Origin: a virus | IMG/VR virus record: IMGVR_UViG_3300021407_000028 | Location: 1 to 37,989 of that record | Strand: one strand, 5' to 3' | DNA: 37,989 nt | Shown here: in pieces, positions 5,718 to 13,659 of the stretch | Numbering within the stretch: position 1 is the stretch's first letter | Layout of the letters: each line of letters begins with the position of its first letter | The notes under the pieces: generated by a model | What the model saw: the letters and a program-made list of their open reading frames with translations, nothing else | Told to the model about the DNA's origin: nothing | The model's database searches: none | Translations under genes and position numbers: made by a program

Positions 5718-7350
5718 TGTCCGCCTCCATCACGCCGGTGTGCCAGGAAGGGTCTCTTATACCACCCGCAGCGCGGATAATCGCCTGTCTCGCCATTTCT
5801 GGTGGCATAAAGCCGTGCCGGGCCGCCTGCAGCGCGCCATGCGCCGTCTGCCCCACCGGATGTGTCGGCATACCGTTCTCGTCGATCGCCTTGTGCTCTT
5901 TCTTAAAAAGATTGCGCACTGCTTCCCAGGTGACACTCTGCACCTCGCGCGGCAGGTAACGCCTGCCCTCCATCCGGCTGATGGTGTCCGCGGCGCGGCG
6001 GTGTGCGTCGGCATAGAGCCCGTAAAGCCCCTTGCTGCCGCTATAGGCGGGTGCCTGCCCGGCACTGCCGAGCCCCTCGGCAACTTTGGGATGGCCACCG
6101 CCCATCGGTGTCATCATCGCGGCGTTGATCGCGTGGGTGTCGGCGGTGATATCGCCGTGCGGCGAATCCGGTGCCACGATGTTGTTGTAGAAGTTACGCA
6201 CCTTGTGCATGCCGCCGAGCGACCGCGAGATGTTCGACCGGCTGTCTTCGGAGAGCGCCCGCATCGCGTTGCTGATCTCGCCGAGGCCGCCCCAGGCGAC
6301 CGTGTTGGGCACCCTCTCTCCCTTGGCATTGGTGTATTGGGCTGGCGTGCGCGCGCCGGTCGGCGAGATGATCGAGTAGCCGCGGTTGGGGCTGTGCATC
6401 TCGTCGAGCGCGCGGACAAACAGCGCCTGCTGCTCGGGGCTCGTCAGGTCGCGCAGCCGGGTCTCGGTGGTGATCGGCGCATAAGTCTCGCCGGTCGTCT
6501 TGTGCGTCCCACCATTCACCAGCATGTCGATCGCCGCTCGCCGCTTGGGGTCGCGGGCGTCCACCATCCCCTGCATAAAGTCGCGCATCTGCGGCGTGAC
6601 GAGCGTGTCCTGATGGTTGCGGTGAGTGTCGAGCACGCGCTCGGCAAGGGAGACGTTCTGGTCCCAGTCCTTCTGCGGCGACAGCGAGGCGATCACCGCC
6701 GCGGCCTGGCGCTTCGAGACGCCACCATGTTGCGCCGCCAGTTGGCCCGCAATGCCGTTGGCGCCGCGATACCAGTTAACCGCAGCATCGCGCCACGGCT
6801 TGTCGCGCACGCTGTTCCACAGGGAGACGATATTGTCGTGGCCATGCTCGATAAAGCGCTCGAGCGTCCCGCGATCGGTCAGCCCGGTCGGGTCGATATG
6901 CGGGTAGTTCTCGCGGATATGCGCCGCGGTCTTTGCCATCGCATCGGCGATGCCGGCCTGCGCCTTGTCGAAATGCTGCGGCTGGATGTGGCTGCGCTGC
7001 AGTCCCTCGGGCATCATCTCGTGCAGGCCGATGCGCAGATCCTGACGCTCGTGCGGATCAATGGCGAGCTTGGCGCTGGTCGGTATCCGGGTCGACACGC
7101 GATCGTTGATCCCCTCGGTCGAGCGCGGCACCTCCTGGATACCGGGGTTGATCGGCCCCGGCCGCGGCGGAATTCTCGGAATTCTCGGAATCGGCGGGGT
7201 CGGCCGGCCGGCGAGCGCATTGACCGGCGCAACCGGCGCCGCGGCCGGCATCGTCAGGGCGTTGATCGGCATGGCCGGCGCGGGCGCACCCGGCGCGCCG
7301 AGCAATGCATTGCCGGCACCCGGCGGTAGTGAAGGCATCGGTGCCGCCAT
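5710..7350 (-). CDS. DUF7178-like phage protein with HhH-glycosylase-like motif
   Basis: A 546-aa protein. Residues 1-75 are Pro/Ala-rich and probably disordered. The rest is a globular domain including WYRGANGIAGQLAAQHGGVS (about 193-212), ASLSPQKDWDQNVSLAERVL (221-240) and KVRNFYNNIVAP (383-394) followed by ITADTHAINAAM (401-412). This set of motifs is typical of the DUF7178-type phage proteins as I remember them. A Lys followed about 20 residues later by a (V/A)DTH element resembles the Lys/Asp pair of HhH-GPD DNA glycosylases such as endonuclease III. It lies between portal and scaffold, so it may be a head-associated or ejected protein. Glycosylase activity is inference. The start overlaps the previous gene by ATGA. 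Confidence 0.65.
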   Translation of the reverse strand: MAAPMPSLPPGAGNALLGAPGAPAPAMPINALTMPAAAPVAPVNALAGRPTPPIPRIPRIPPRPGPINPGIQEVPRSTEGINDRVSTRIPTSAKLAIDPHERQDLRIGLHEMMPEGLQRSHIQPQHFDKAQAGIADAMAKTAAHIRENYPHIDPTGLTDRGTLERFIEHGHDNIVSLWNSVRDKPWRDAAVNWYRGANGIAGQLAAQHGGVSKRQAAAVIASLSPQKDWDQNVSLAERVLDTHRNHQDTLVTPQMRDFMQGMVDARDPKRRAAIDMLVNGGTHKTTGETYAPITTETRLRDLTSPEQQALFVRALDEMHSPNRGYSIISPTGARTPAQYTNAKGERVPNTVAWGGLGEISNAMRALSEDSRSNISRSLGGMHKVRNFYNNIVAPDSPHGDITADTHAINAAMMTPMGGGHPKVAEGLGSAGQAPAYSGSKGLYGLYADAHRRAADTISRMEGRRYLPREVQSVTWEAVRNLFKKEHKAIDENGMPTHPVGQTAHGALQAARHGFMPPEMARQAIIRAAGGIRDPSWHTGVMEADNG

Positions 7351-7634
7351 CAGTACCCCCCGCCTTGGCCCGCTTCCGCAGCCTGCTGCGCGCCGTTGTT
7401 CATCCCGCCATTAGCCTGCTGGCCCATCAGGTACATCATCAGCGCACTCTGCGGCGCGCCCTGCGCCAGCGCTGGCACCTGCATGCGGCCTAACAGCGGG
7501 TTCTGGACCGGCTGGCCGATCGGCGTGCGGTTCCATGATTGCATCTGTTGCATCTGCTGCTGGTTCGCCTGCGCCATCTGCTGCTGGTGCGCCATCCACG
7601 CCTCGAACCATTGCTGCTGAGGCTGTGGCAGCAT
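7350..7634 (-). CDS. Gln/Met-rich protein downstream of portal
   Basis: Encodes 94 aa from ATG 7634, overlapping the upstream stop by ATGA and the next start by ATGA. It is extremely Gln/Met-rich (WMAHQQQMAQANQQQMQQMQ near residues 13-32), then NP..G.MQVPALAQG and a helix (ALMMYLMGQQ) before a Gly-rich end. Residues NP...M.YL..Q..GG echo the C-terminal part of the preceding gene, so the two may be diverged duplicates. Function is unknown. Confidence 0.65.
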   Translation of the reverse strand: MLPQPQQQWFEAWMAHQQQMAQANQQQMQQMQSWNRTPIGQPVQNPLLGRMQVPALAQGAPQSALMMYLMGQQANGGMNNGAQQAAEAGQGGGY

Positions 7635-7966
7635 CAGAAGCCCGCTGCCGGCTGGCCGCCGCGCTGCTGGAGGTACTGCATCAGCATCGCCCGGGTCTGC
7701 GGGTTCATCATGCCGCCACCACCCGCAAGCTGATTGGTGAGCGCATTGGTCGTGGCGGACGCCCCCGGCTGCTGCAGCGTGCCCGCCAGGCCGGCTTGCT
7801 GCGGCTGCTGCAGCATCGCCAGCGCCGCCTGCGGATTATTTGTCAGGCTCCCGGGAACCGCCCCCACACCCGTGGGCGCGCCCGCACCCGCCTGCGGCTG
7901 GGGTTGTCCCATCCCCATCATCTGCATGACCCATTGCCGCTGCTCAGGCGAAAAGGTCTCCCACAT
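7634..7966 (-). CDS. Gln/Met-rich protein following portal
   Basis: Encodes 110 aa if started at ATG 7966, two bases after the portal stop (TGATATG). The longer frame to 8074 lies inside the portal gene and encodes an Arg-rich shadow. Sequence begins MWETFSPEQRQWVMQMMGMG, a helix, then Gln/Pro/Gly-rich linkers and a final helix MLMQYLQQRGG similar to the next gene. The portal C terminus is likewise Gln/Gly/Pro-rich. Function is unknown. Confidence 0.65.
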   Translation of the reverse strand: MWETFSPEQRQWVMQMMGMGQPQPQAGAGAPTGVGAVPGSLTNNPQAALAMLQQPQQAGLAGTLQQPGASATTNALTNQLAGGGGMMNPQTRAMLMQYLQQRGGQPAAGF

Positions 7967-7967
7967 A

Positions 7968-10337
7968 TCAGCCACCGCCCATATTCGGTGCCGAGACCGG
8001 CGAGATCGCCGCCATCTGCCCGTTGCTGACACCCGGCGGCAATTGCGGCGGCACCTGGCCGAACTGCGGCGCACCCTGCGGCACCTGTGCCGCCAGACCG
8101 CCGATCAGCTGCCCCGCCTGCGCCGCGTCCTGCATCGCCAGGCCGCCGATCTGGGCCATTCCGCTCGACTGGATCGCGTCGTGCACCATCTGCATGATCA
8201 GCCCGCGCACCTCATTGCCATCGACATAGGGTCCATCGGTCGCGTGCATCGAGAGCAGCGCACCCATGCGCTTGGTCACCGCATCGTACGCATCGATGTC
8301 GGTGCGCTCGGCGCGCGCCTTCAGCTTCATCTCGGCCACCGCGAGCTGCTCGCTCAAGAGCGCGACATGCGCCTGCGCGCCCTGCAATTGCTGCTGCACG
8401 GCCAGCACATCGGGCGAGGGCCCCTGCCCCAGCGCCTCAGGCGGCACCAACCGCTGCAGCCGCTCGGATAATTCCTCGGCCATCGGGAAATCCGCTGCCT
8501 TCATCAATAGATCGCCAGCCACGTTGAGCAACCCCGGCGCGGTCTGAATGATCTGATTGAACGCGTCAAAGGCCTGCTGACGCTTTGTCGCATAGCCGGG
8601 ACCGACATCGGCCTGCACCTCGTAACGCCCGACCGCAGGATTAAAGATCCGCATCACCGAGGCCGAAAGCGCCTGCTGCGGTGTCGGCGGGGAGAGACCG
8701 CCCCCCGTCGTAGTGGCCGCCTGCCCGGGGTTCGGGTTCTGCATCGTCACCAGAGGCTGGAACTGCTGCGGGTTGAGCTGCACGCTATCAACCGTGCCGT
8801 CCGGCGCCATGATTTGTAGCACTCGCTGGGTATCGTAAATAAGAGGTATAAGATCGAGCAAAATACGGCCAGTAAAACGTATAGCGATAGCCAGATTGTC
8901 AACATAATGATACGTCGCATTATCACCCTGCCGTTGTCTCAGCGCGATCGCTTTACCTGAGGTTTCGACCTGCGGCGAGGGTTGGCCCATTGTCGGCTGA
9001 TATTGGCCCGAGACCATCATCAGCTCTTGCTGCGCAATCTTGATGCCCTCGATATAGGCCTGCCCCATCTGCGGCGGCTCCTGCCGGGCCGGCGGCGGCA
9101 GCGTCTGCCCCTGATCGTCGCGCGCATTGAAGGGCAGCACGCTGTAATTGACGGTATTCGCCTGGTCCCAATAGGACTGAAAAGCCTCGATCGATTCGGC
9201 CGCGGCGATGTACGGCGACTTTGACTGCAGCGCGACCTGCTCGACCCCGGACGACGTCCAGTAATTGTAGATGCGTTGCGGGTCTTTTAGCGCCCTGACA
9301 TGCCCTTTGCGCTCGAGGCGCCCCTCGATCACGCTCTCTTCGCCGATGACTCGCACCAGCGGGATAAACCGCCCGGGTTCGATGCGGCGGTCGACAATCT
9401 CGCCGCCGACGATCTTGAACCACTCGATTTTCTCGCGGGAGACCTCGCGTTGCCGCCGCGAGAGTGCCCGCACATCGTCGAGGTTCTGTCCGGCACCCAG
9501 TTCACCCTCATGGACCGTCGAGCCATCGGGCAATTGGTGCAGCGTGTCCTGGGTTTCGACCTTGCGGAAATATTCGGCCACCCGGACATGATCCTCGTCG
9601 AGCCAACCGCCCTCGATCACCGGGCCGATCGCACTGCGCTGTGGAATGCGGTCCTCGTATTCGGGGTATTTGGTCTCGAACTCATCGCGCGGGATGTCGT
9701 CAACGACAAAGCCAAACCGGGCATCGCTGCCGTCGACCTCCTGGATATCGGGATCGAGATACACCGAGAGCGCGTCGCGGATGCGTTTGATGCGCAGCCC
9801 CATCTCAAACCCGGTGTCGGCCTCGTATTCGCGGGTGATGCGCCACCAGCCGATGCCGCCTTCGACCTGCTGCTGGGTTGCGGTGTCGTAAGCAACACTA
9901 GCATTCGAGACATACTCGATATGCCTGATCACACCCTCGAACACATCGGCGGAGGCCTTGGTGGCTTCGTCGCTGACCGGGTTGATGCGGACCTGCGGCT
10001 TATTCTGCTTTGCATCGTTGACGATCTGCAAAACGTGCTGGCGCGTCTTGTTTACCGTCAGGCTCGGCCGGTCCCGCCGCTCGGTGTACATGGTGTCCGG
10101 CCACTGCCAGTGGTTGTCGGCGTCGCCATTGACAAAGCGCACATCGTTGATCGAGAGGGTGCGAAACTCGCCCTCCCAATCGAGCACGCGGCGAAAGCGC
10201 TCGCGGGCTTCGTAGAGGATGTCGTCATCGCGTTCCTCACCCTCGCCGCGGATCTCGCGCGCGGTGGGGTTGCGCTCGCCGACCCGCGGTGCTGGATCGC
10301 GGTAGCCGCGCGAGGTGCCGAGGGACGACCTAGCCAT
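7968..10337 (-). CDS. Portal protein, P22 gp1-like
   Basis: A 789-aa protein that forms the dodecameric ring at the DNA-packaging vertex. Typical P22-portal features are YTERRDRPSLTVNKTRQHVLQIVNDAKQNKP (about 85-115, in parts), the IRHIEYVSNASVAYDTA segment, SVYLDPDIQEVDGSDARFGF, and the clip/stem region with YNYWTSSGVEQVALQSKSPY. The C-terminal 150 residues are coiled-coil and then Gln/Pro/Gly-rich, comparable with the barrel and tail of P22 gp1 (725 aa). The start ATG 10337 has GGAGAGG 9 bases upstream. It is preceded by the zinc-ribbon gene, whose shifted frame overlaps this start by 8 bases. Confidence 0.9.
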   Translation of the reverse strand: MARSSLGTSRGYRDPAPRVGERNPTAREIRGEGEERDDDILYEARERFRRVLDWEGEFRTLSINDVRFVNGDADNHWQWPDTMYTERRDRPSLTVNKTRQHVLQIVNDAKQNKPQVRINPVSDEATKASADVFEGVIRHIEYVSNASVAYDTATQQQVEGGIGWWRITREYEADTGFEMGLRIKRIRDALSVYLDPDIQEVDGSDARFGFVVDDIPRDEFETKYPEYEDRIPQRSAIGPVIEGGWLDEDHVRVAEYFRKVETQDTLHQLPDGSTVHEGELGAGQNLDDVRALSRRQREVSREKIEWFKIVGGEIVDRRIEPGRFIPLVRVIGEESVIEGRLERKGHVRALKDPQRIYNYWTSSGVEQVALQSKSPYIAAAESIEAFQSYWDQANTVNYSVLPFNARDDQGQTLPPPARQEPPQMGQAYIEGIKIAQQELMMVSGQYQPTMGQPSPQVETSGKAIALRQRQGDNATYHYVDNLAIAIRFTGRILLDLIPLIYDTQRVLQIMAPDGTVDSVQLNPQQFQPLVTMQNPNPGQAATTTGGGLSPPTPQQALSASVMRIFNPAVGRYEVQADVGPGYATKRQQAFDAFNQIIQTAPGLLNVAGDLLMKAADFPMAEELSERLQRLVPPEALGQGPSPDVLAVQQQLQGAQAHVALLSEQLAVAEMKLKARAERTDIDAYDAVTKRMGALLSMHATDGPYVDGNEVRGLIMQMVHDAIQSSGMAQIGGLAMQDAAQAGQLIGGLAAQVPQGAPQFGQVPPQLPPGVSNGQMAAISPVSAPNMGGG

Positions 10338-10652
10338 GGCCGGCAGCCTCTCCGACCATCATCTGCGCATAGCCCTGCGCATAGCGCCCGAGATCGGAGC
10401 GTGAGCGGGCAGCACCGCAGGCAACGCAGATCCCGGCCAGCCAGAAAGGTCGTGCGTCACGACAATCGAGACATAAGCCGCGAGCCCCTCAAGGGCATTG
10501 CCGCAGCACATGCAATTGATGTTTGGCATCTCCGCGACCTGCGATGCCGCGGCGGCCAGCACCGCCTTCAAGCCGATGTCGACATCGGCCTTGTCCTGCT
10601 CTTCCTGGCACTCGGCGGGAGTGAACAGACGGAGCAAGACAGCCTCGGTCAT
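10330..10652 (-). CDS. Double zinc-ribbon protein requiring a -1 frameshift
   Basis: The open frame from ATG 10652 gives 97 aa and stops at 10359, but its tail after residue 56 looks unnatural. If the reader slips back one base at GGGG (10488-10485), the protein becomes 107 aa ending at 10330. It then gains CLDC and CVAC to complete the CMCC knuckle: C-M-C-C-G-N, L-C-L-D-C and I-C-V-A-C-G. The result is a coherent double zinc ribbon whose stop overlaps the portal start by 8 bases. The choices are a single-base deletion, an assembly error or programmed -1 frameshifting. The gene starts by ATGA overlap with the Ig-domain gene. Function is unknown, but the context is terminase to portal. Confidence 0.65.
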
Positions 10653-11062
10653 GGCGCGGTGACAACGACAGCGTTGGACGGCGGCGCCGCGGTCGAGCCG
10701 GTGGCGTTTGTCGCGGTGACGATGCAGGTGTAGCTCTCACCGACATCACCGGCGGTGATCACCACCGTGGGGTCGGTCGCAACATCCACCCCGTCGAGCT
10801 GCCACTGATAGGCATAAGCCGTCGGCGTGCCGATCCACTCACCCACCGTGCAGCTAAGCGTGTCACCGGCTTGTGACGCATACGGCACGGCGGTGTTCAG
10901 CGGCGCCGCCGGGTCCGCCGGGACAAACGCCATGGACATCGCCCACACATAGCCGCTGTGCGCCGAGCCGCCAACAACGAAGCGGTTGCGGTAGAGCCAA
11001 CCGTCCTCGACGCGCATCCGCTGCATGATGTCAAAGTCTTCGGAATAGACATCCTCCCACAT
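10649..11062 (-). CDS. Small virion-module protein with an Ig-like domain
   Basis: Encodes 137 aa. Residues 1-48 form a Trp/Tyr-rich N-terminal region (MWEDVYSEDFDIMQRM, then WLYRNRFVVGG). Residues about 52-135 are an Ig-like fold: Cys71 in TLSCTVG, core Trp87 in AYQWQLDG, and GDVGESYTC with Tyr111 and Cys113, the classic Cys/Trp/Tyr-x-Cys pattern of I-set or V-set domains. Phages commonly display such domains on capsids and tails to bind surface sugars. It lies between a small gene after TerL and the zinc-ribbon gene, so its exact place on the particle is not known. The start ATG 11062 lies 3 bases after the preceding stop. Confidence 0.75.
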   Translation of the reverse strand: MWEDVYSEDFDIMQRMRVEDGWLYRNRFVVGGSAHSGYVWAMSMAFVPADPAAPLNTAVPYASQAGDTLSCTVGEWIGTPTAYAYQWQLDGVDVATDPTVVITAGDVGESYTCIVTATNATGSTAAPPSNAVVVTAP

Positions 11063-11065
11063 GGC

Positions 11066-11251
11066 TCATGCCCTCATCCCAGCCGTGGGCCGAGATTTTT
11101 CGCGCAACAGCGCTACCTGTATTCGCATCTTCTGCTTTTGTGCCTCGGTGTACTTCCGTGGCGGCTTGCGGCTCTGCTTCGTCATCGAAGGAAGACTCGC
11201 AGCAACATCCTCAAACCCCAACTCCTCGAGTCGCTCCTTGACCCAACTCAT
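11066..11251 (-). CDS. Small basic helical protein after TerL
   Basis: Encodes 61 aa from ATG 11251, two bases after the TerL stop. The N-terminal helix SWVKERLEELGFEDVAASLP is followed by a Lys/Arg-rich stretch (SRKPPRKYTEAQKQKMRIQ). A nucleic-acid or terminase-associated role is possible. No family is recognised. Confidence 0.6.
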   Translation of the reverse strand: MSWVKERLEELGFEDVAASLPSMTKQSRKPPRKYTEAQKQKMRIQVALLREKSRPTAGMRA

Positions 11252-11253
11252 GG

Positions 11254-12534
11254 CTATGCCTTCATCCAGCCAAATTCGGCGCGCTGCCCGGGTTCGATCA
11301 TGCGCTGCGGTGATGGTTGCGGCGGGTATGAGGCGCGCCGGGCTTCCTGCATGGCAACGGCCACATAGCGCAGCGCGTCGGCGCCATGCGAAGCATCGTC
11401 ATGTAACGGGTTGCGGCTGAACTGGCCGTTGGCGTCAAGCTCGTAGCGGTAGTGCCGCAGTGCTTGCACACCATCGGCGCAGCGCTCGCGGTCGAACCAC
11501 ATCGTGGGGAAGATCGTGCGCACCGCATTGATCCCGTCGGCGACACTGAGCCGTGGCGTGATCCGCACCCGCCAGCCAGCGTTACGAGCGATCTCCTCGA
11601 TCGAGCGGCCGGTGCCGAGGCTCTTCGCCTGCGCATCGTGCGGCAGCCACAGTGTGCCGTAGATGTACTCGCGTGACTGCAGCTCCCGCAGGTAGTCGTT
11701 AAATGGGCGCTGGCTATCCTCGAGGTAATCGATCAGCCGCACCTCGCCGGCAATGTGCTGCACCATCCACAACGCTGTCAGATCCGCCCAGCCGAGGTCG
11801 CAGTAGACGTTGACCGGCTTGGTCGGGTCATATGTCACCTTGGTGATGCGTCCTTCCTCGGTCGCCTCGCGCAGCTCACGGGCGTAGATCGCACCATCGA
11901 GCGTGAGGCGGCACTCGCCGAGGTAAACATGCTGGTAGGCGTCGGGGTCGCGCGCCTTGAGGTCCTCCATCTCCTTGCGCAGCACTTCCGGGAACCACGG
12001 GTTGTCGTGATAGTTCACTTTCATCAGCACCGCATCCCGCGGCGGTTCGGTGACAAAACGGCGGTAGGTTTCGTCGGTCTCCAGTTCGGGGTTGAACGAC
12101 ACGATGATCTCGGAACCGTCCTTGCGGATGGTCGGGATCAGCACCTCCCAGCTGCTCCTGGTGACATTGCTGGCTTCCTCGACCCACACCTTGTCGATGC
12201 CCTCCAATGACCGAATCCGGCCGACATTGTGACGAAGGCCCTCAAACAGGAATTCACTGCCGTGCTCGCTGCGGATCGTCTTCTCCAGCACCTGAAACTG
12301 TGCCAGTCCGTGCGTCGCGATCATGTCAGCGAGCAGACGATGCACGCTTTCACGAATGCTCGCCTGAAACTCCCGGCAGCACAGCACGCGCAGCGGGCGT
12401 TGCGCCGCTTCGACGAGCAGGTAGGTGGCGATGCCCCAACTCTTGCCGCCCCCCCTTCCACCGTAGCAGACCTTGTAGCGAGCGTCACCAAAGAGCGGCT
12501 CGAGCGCAACGGGAAACTGCGCACTGTCTGTCAC
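11254..12534 (-). CDS. terL: Terminase large subunit (Terminase_3 type)
   Basis: A 426-aa packaging ATPase and nuclease. Walker A is GGRGGGKS (25-32). Walker B is VWVEEA (116-121), with the catalytic Glu pair. The coupling motif is SFNP (146-149). The nuclease domain begins with VYCDLGWAD (about 243-251, first Asp 246) and ends with HDDASHGADALRYVA (about 395-409), where acidic residues bind metal. Length fits the family. It starts at GTG 12534, overlapping the TGA of a 10-codon ORF (GTGA). No separate ribosome site is obvious, so expression is probably coupled to upstream translation. Candidate small-subunit genes are the next two full genes upstream. Confidence 0.93.
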   Translation of the reverse strand: MTDSAQFPVALEPLFGDARYKVCYGGRGGGKSWGIATYLLVEAAQRPLRVLCCREFQASIRESVHRLLADMIATHGLAQFQVLEKTIRSEHGSEFLFEGLRHNVGRIRSLEGIDKVWVEEASNVTRSSWEVLIPTIRKDGSEIIVSFNPELETDETYRRFVTEPPRDAVLMKVNYHDNPWFPEVLRKEMEDLKARDPDAYQHVYLGECRLTLDGAIYARELREATEEGRITKVTYDPTKPVNVYCDLGWADLTALWMVQHIAGEVRLIDYLEDSQRPFNDYLRELQSREYIYGTLWLPHDAQAKSLGTGRSIEEIARNAGWRVRITPRLSVADGINAVRTIFPTMWFDRERCADGVQALRHYRYELDANGQFSRNPLHDDASHGADALRYVAVAMQEARRASYPPQPSPQRMIEPGQRAEFGWMKA

Positions 12535-12563
12535 AGCACAGCCACGAACACGGGTTTGCTCAT
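12531..12563 (-). CDS. 10-codon coupling ORF between the zinc-ribbon gene and TerL
   Basis: ATG 12563 overlaps the stop of the zinc-ribbon gene (ATGA). The ORF reads MSKPVFVAVL and its TGA (12533-12531) overlaps the GTG start of TerL (GTGA). It exactly fills the space between the two genes in a third frame. It may serve as a translational relay rather than make a functional peptide. Confidence 0.4.
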   Translation of the reverse strand: MSKPVFVAVL

Positions 12564-12742
12564 AGCGGCGCCTCGCTCAGCCCATCACAGCAATGACCGA
12601 ACCCGCAGCCGCCGCAATCGGGGCACGGTTTCCAGACCGAGAAACCCGGCGGCGGGTGTTCAGGATCACCCGGCATCACGCCCGTGACCGGCAGGCTATC
12701 GCGGTACACCTTGCCCTCGCCGTGGCAGGTCTCACAAATCAC
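12560..12742 (-). CDS. Small DnaJ-type zinc-ribbon protein
   Basis: About 60 aa. It has CETCHGEGKV near the N terminus and CPDCGGCGFGHCC near the C terminus, that is two CxxCxGxG-type knuckles like those of the DnaJ zinc domain. GTG 12742 is chosen because GGAGG lies 5 bases upstream; GTG 12745 is the alternative. It overlaps the end of the preceding gene (stop at 12732). Two similar mini zinc proteins occur in the rightward arm (17959 and 21683). The role is unknown. Confidence 0.6.
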   Translation of the reverse strand: MICETCHGEGKVYRDSLPVTGVMPGDPEHPPPGFSVWKPCPDCGGCGFGHCCDGLSEAPL

Positions 12743-13160
12743 CACTGCCTCCAAACGACACCTCGAAGGTACCGTGTCCGTTGGGTTTGACGTCGACTGC
12801 ATCGTCGCCGGGCCGGACAAACTCGACCCGCATATAGGCCCGGCCGCCTTCGCCCATCGCCTTGGCGAGCAGCTCCTCGAGGTTCTTGGGCATGCCGTAG
12901 CGCAGGATCGCCTCCATCGCCTGCAGCCGGTATCGGGTGGATTCCCCCTCGTCGCGCAGCACTCGGGCGGCGTATTCGGCGGCTTCGGGCGTGAGGTTGC
13001 GAAATGTTTTGATCGCCCGATCGGTTTTGACGGAGCGTCGGCTGCCGCCGCGCTTGTTGCCGGGAAGGAACGGCGCGTGGAGATTTGCGAGCTGATTTGG
13101 CTGGCCATAAGGCATTTCAGGTTGAGGTACCCGAAGGGTGTGCCGTCCGCTGGCGAGCAT
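12732..13160 (-). CDS. Candidate terminase small subunit or packaging accessory
   Basis: About 142 aa if started at ATG 13160 (AGGGG about 10 bases upstream); ATG 13115 is another choice. The N-terminal part is basic (LPGNKRGGSRRSVKTDRAIK). The middle has helices typical of genes just before TerL (LTPEAAEYAARVLRDEGES, then RLQAMEAILRYGMPKNLEEL). The C-terminal part is beta-rich (YMRVEFVRPGDD...GTFEVSFGG), which could be the oligomerising beta-barrel of TerS proteins. The larger open frame to 13592 overlaps the HTH gene and is a shadow. The TerS call is inference from position and layout. Confidence 0.6.
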   Translation of the reverse strand: MLASGRHTLRVPQPEMPYGQPNQLANLHAPFLPGNKRGGSRRSVKTDRAIKTFRNLTPEAAEYAARVLRDEGESTRYRLQAMEAILRYGMPKNLEELLAKAMGEGGRAYMRVEFVRPGDDAVDVKPNGHGTFEVSFGGSGDL

Positions 13161-13191
13161 AACCAGCAGCCCCTGGTAAGCGCAAGATGGG

Positions 13192-13659
13192 TTATGCCTC
13201 GAGCGGTCGGTGCCGCGTGAGGCGCGGCGCTTTTGGCTGTTCGACGAGATCGATCTTGCGGCCAAAGGCGACCAAGTGCCGTTCGAGGCGGGCAACCATC
13301 TCGTTGGTCTGGCGGCGTTCGTTAGCGCTGACGCGGAGTTCCTCGCGAACCTCGGCGAAGGCTTCGGCCCATTTGAGGTCTTGCGAGGCCAGCGCCTGCT
13401 GGAATTGCTCGGCGAGCGTGGCGCCAGGGCGTGGCGTAAAGTACGAGTACGGCCCGGCCGGCGGCAGGGCGTGCTCGGGAGCCGACACGACGTCGCGAAA
13501 CAATCGGGCATGCGGGGTCGACATTTTTTTGAGTTCGTTGATGCGCCCGTGGTTGAGGCCAAACCAGGCGCCGATATCGGCCTGGCGATCACCGCGAGCG
13601 AGCATTCCCTTGATGATCGAGGCCTGGGCGGCGCTGGTGATGGCGGTTGGGTGGGTCAT
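13192..13659 (-). CDS. HTH DNA-binding protein (possible TerS or late regulator)
   Basis: Encodes 155 aa from ATG 13659, overlapping the methyltransferase stop by ATGA. A helix-turn-helix occupies about residues 13-45 (SIIKGMLARGDRQADIGAWF, then GLNHGRINELKK), a pattern I associate with many short alphaproteobacterial and prophage proteins. The rest is helical with a charged amphipathic region (REELRVSANERRQTNEMVAR), which suggests oligomerisation. Its place two genes before TerL is compatible with the DNA-recognition subunit of terminase. A late-gene regulator is the alternative. Confidence 0.65.
   Translation of the reverse strand: MTHPTAITSAAQASIIKGMLARGDRQADIGAWFGLNHGRINELKKMSTPHARLFRDVVSAPEHALPPAGPYSYFTPRPGATLAEQFQQALASQDLKWAEAFAEVREELRVSANERRQTNEMVARLERHLVAFGRKIDLVEQPKAPRLTRHRPLEA

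Noticed and set aside
5671-7329. A 552-codon plus-strand open frame
   Set aside because: Fully antisense to the DUF7178-like gene, with low-complexity Arg/His/Val content. Shadow.
9300-10733. A 477-codon plus-strand open frame
   Set aside because: Antisense to the portal and zinc-ribbon genes. Shadow.
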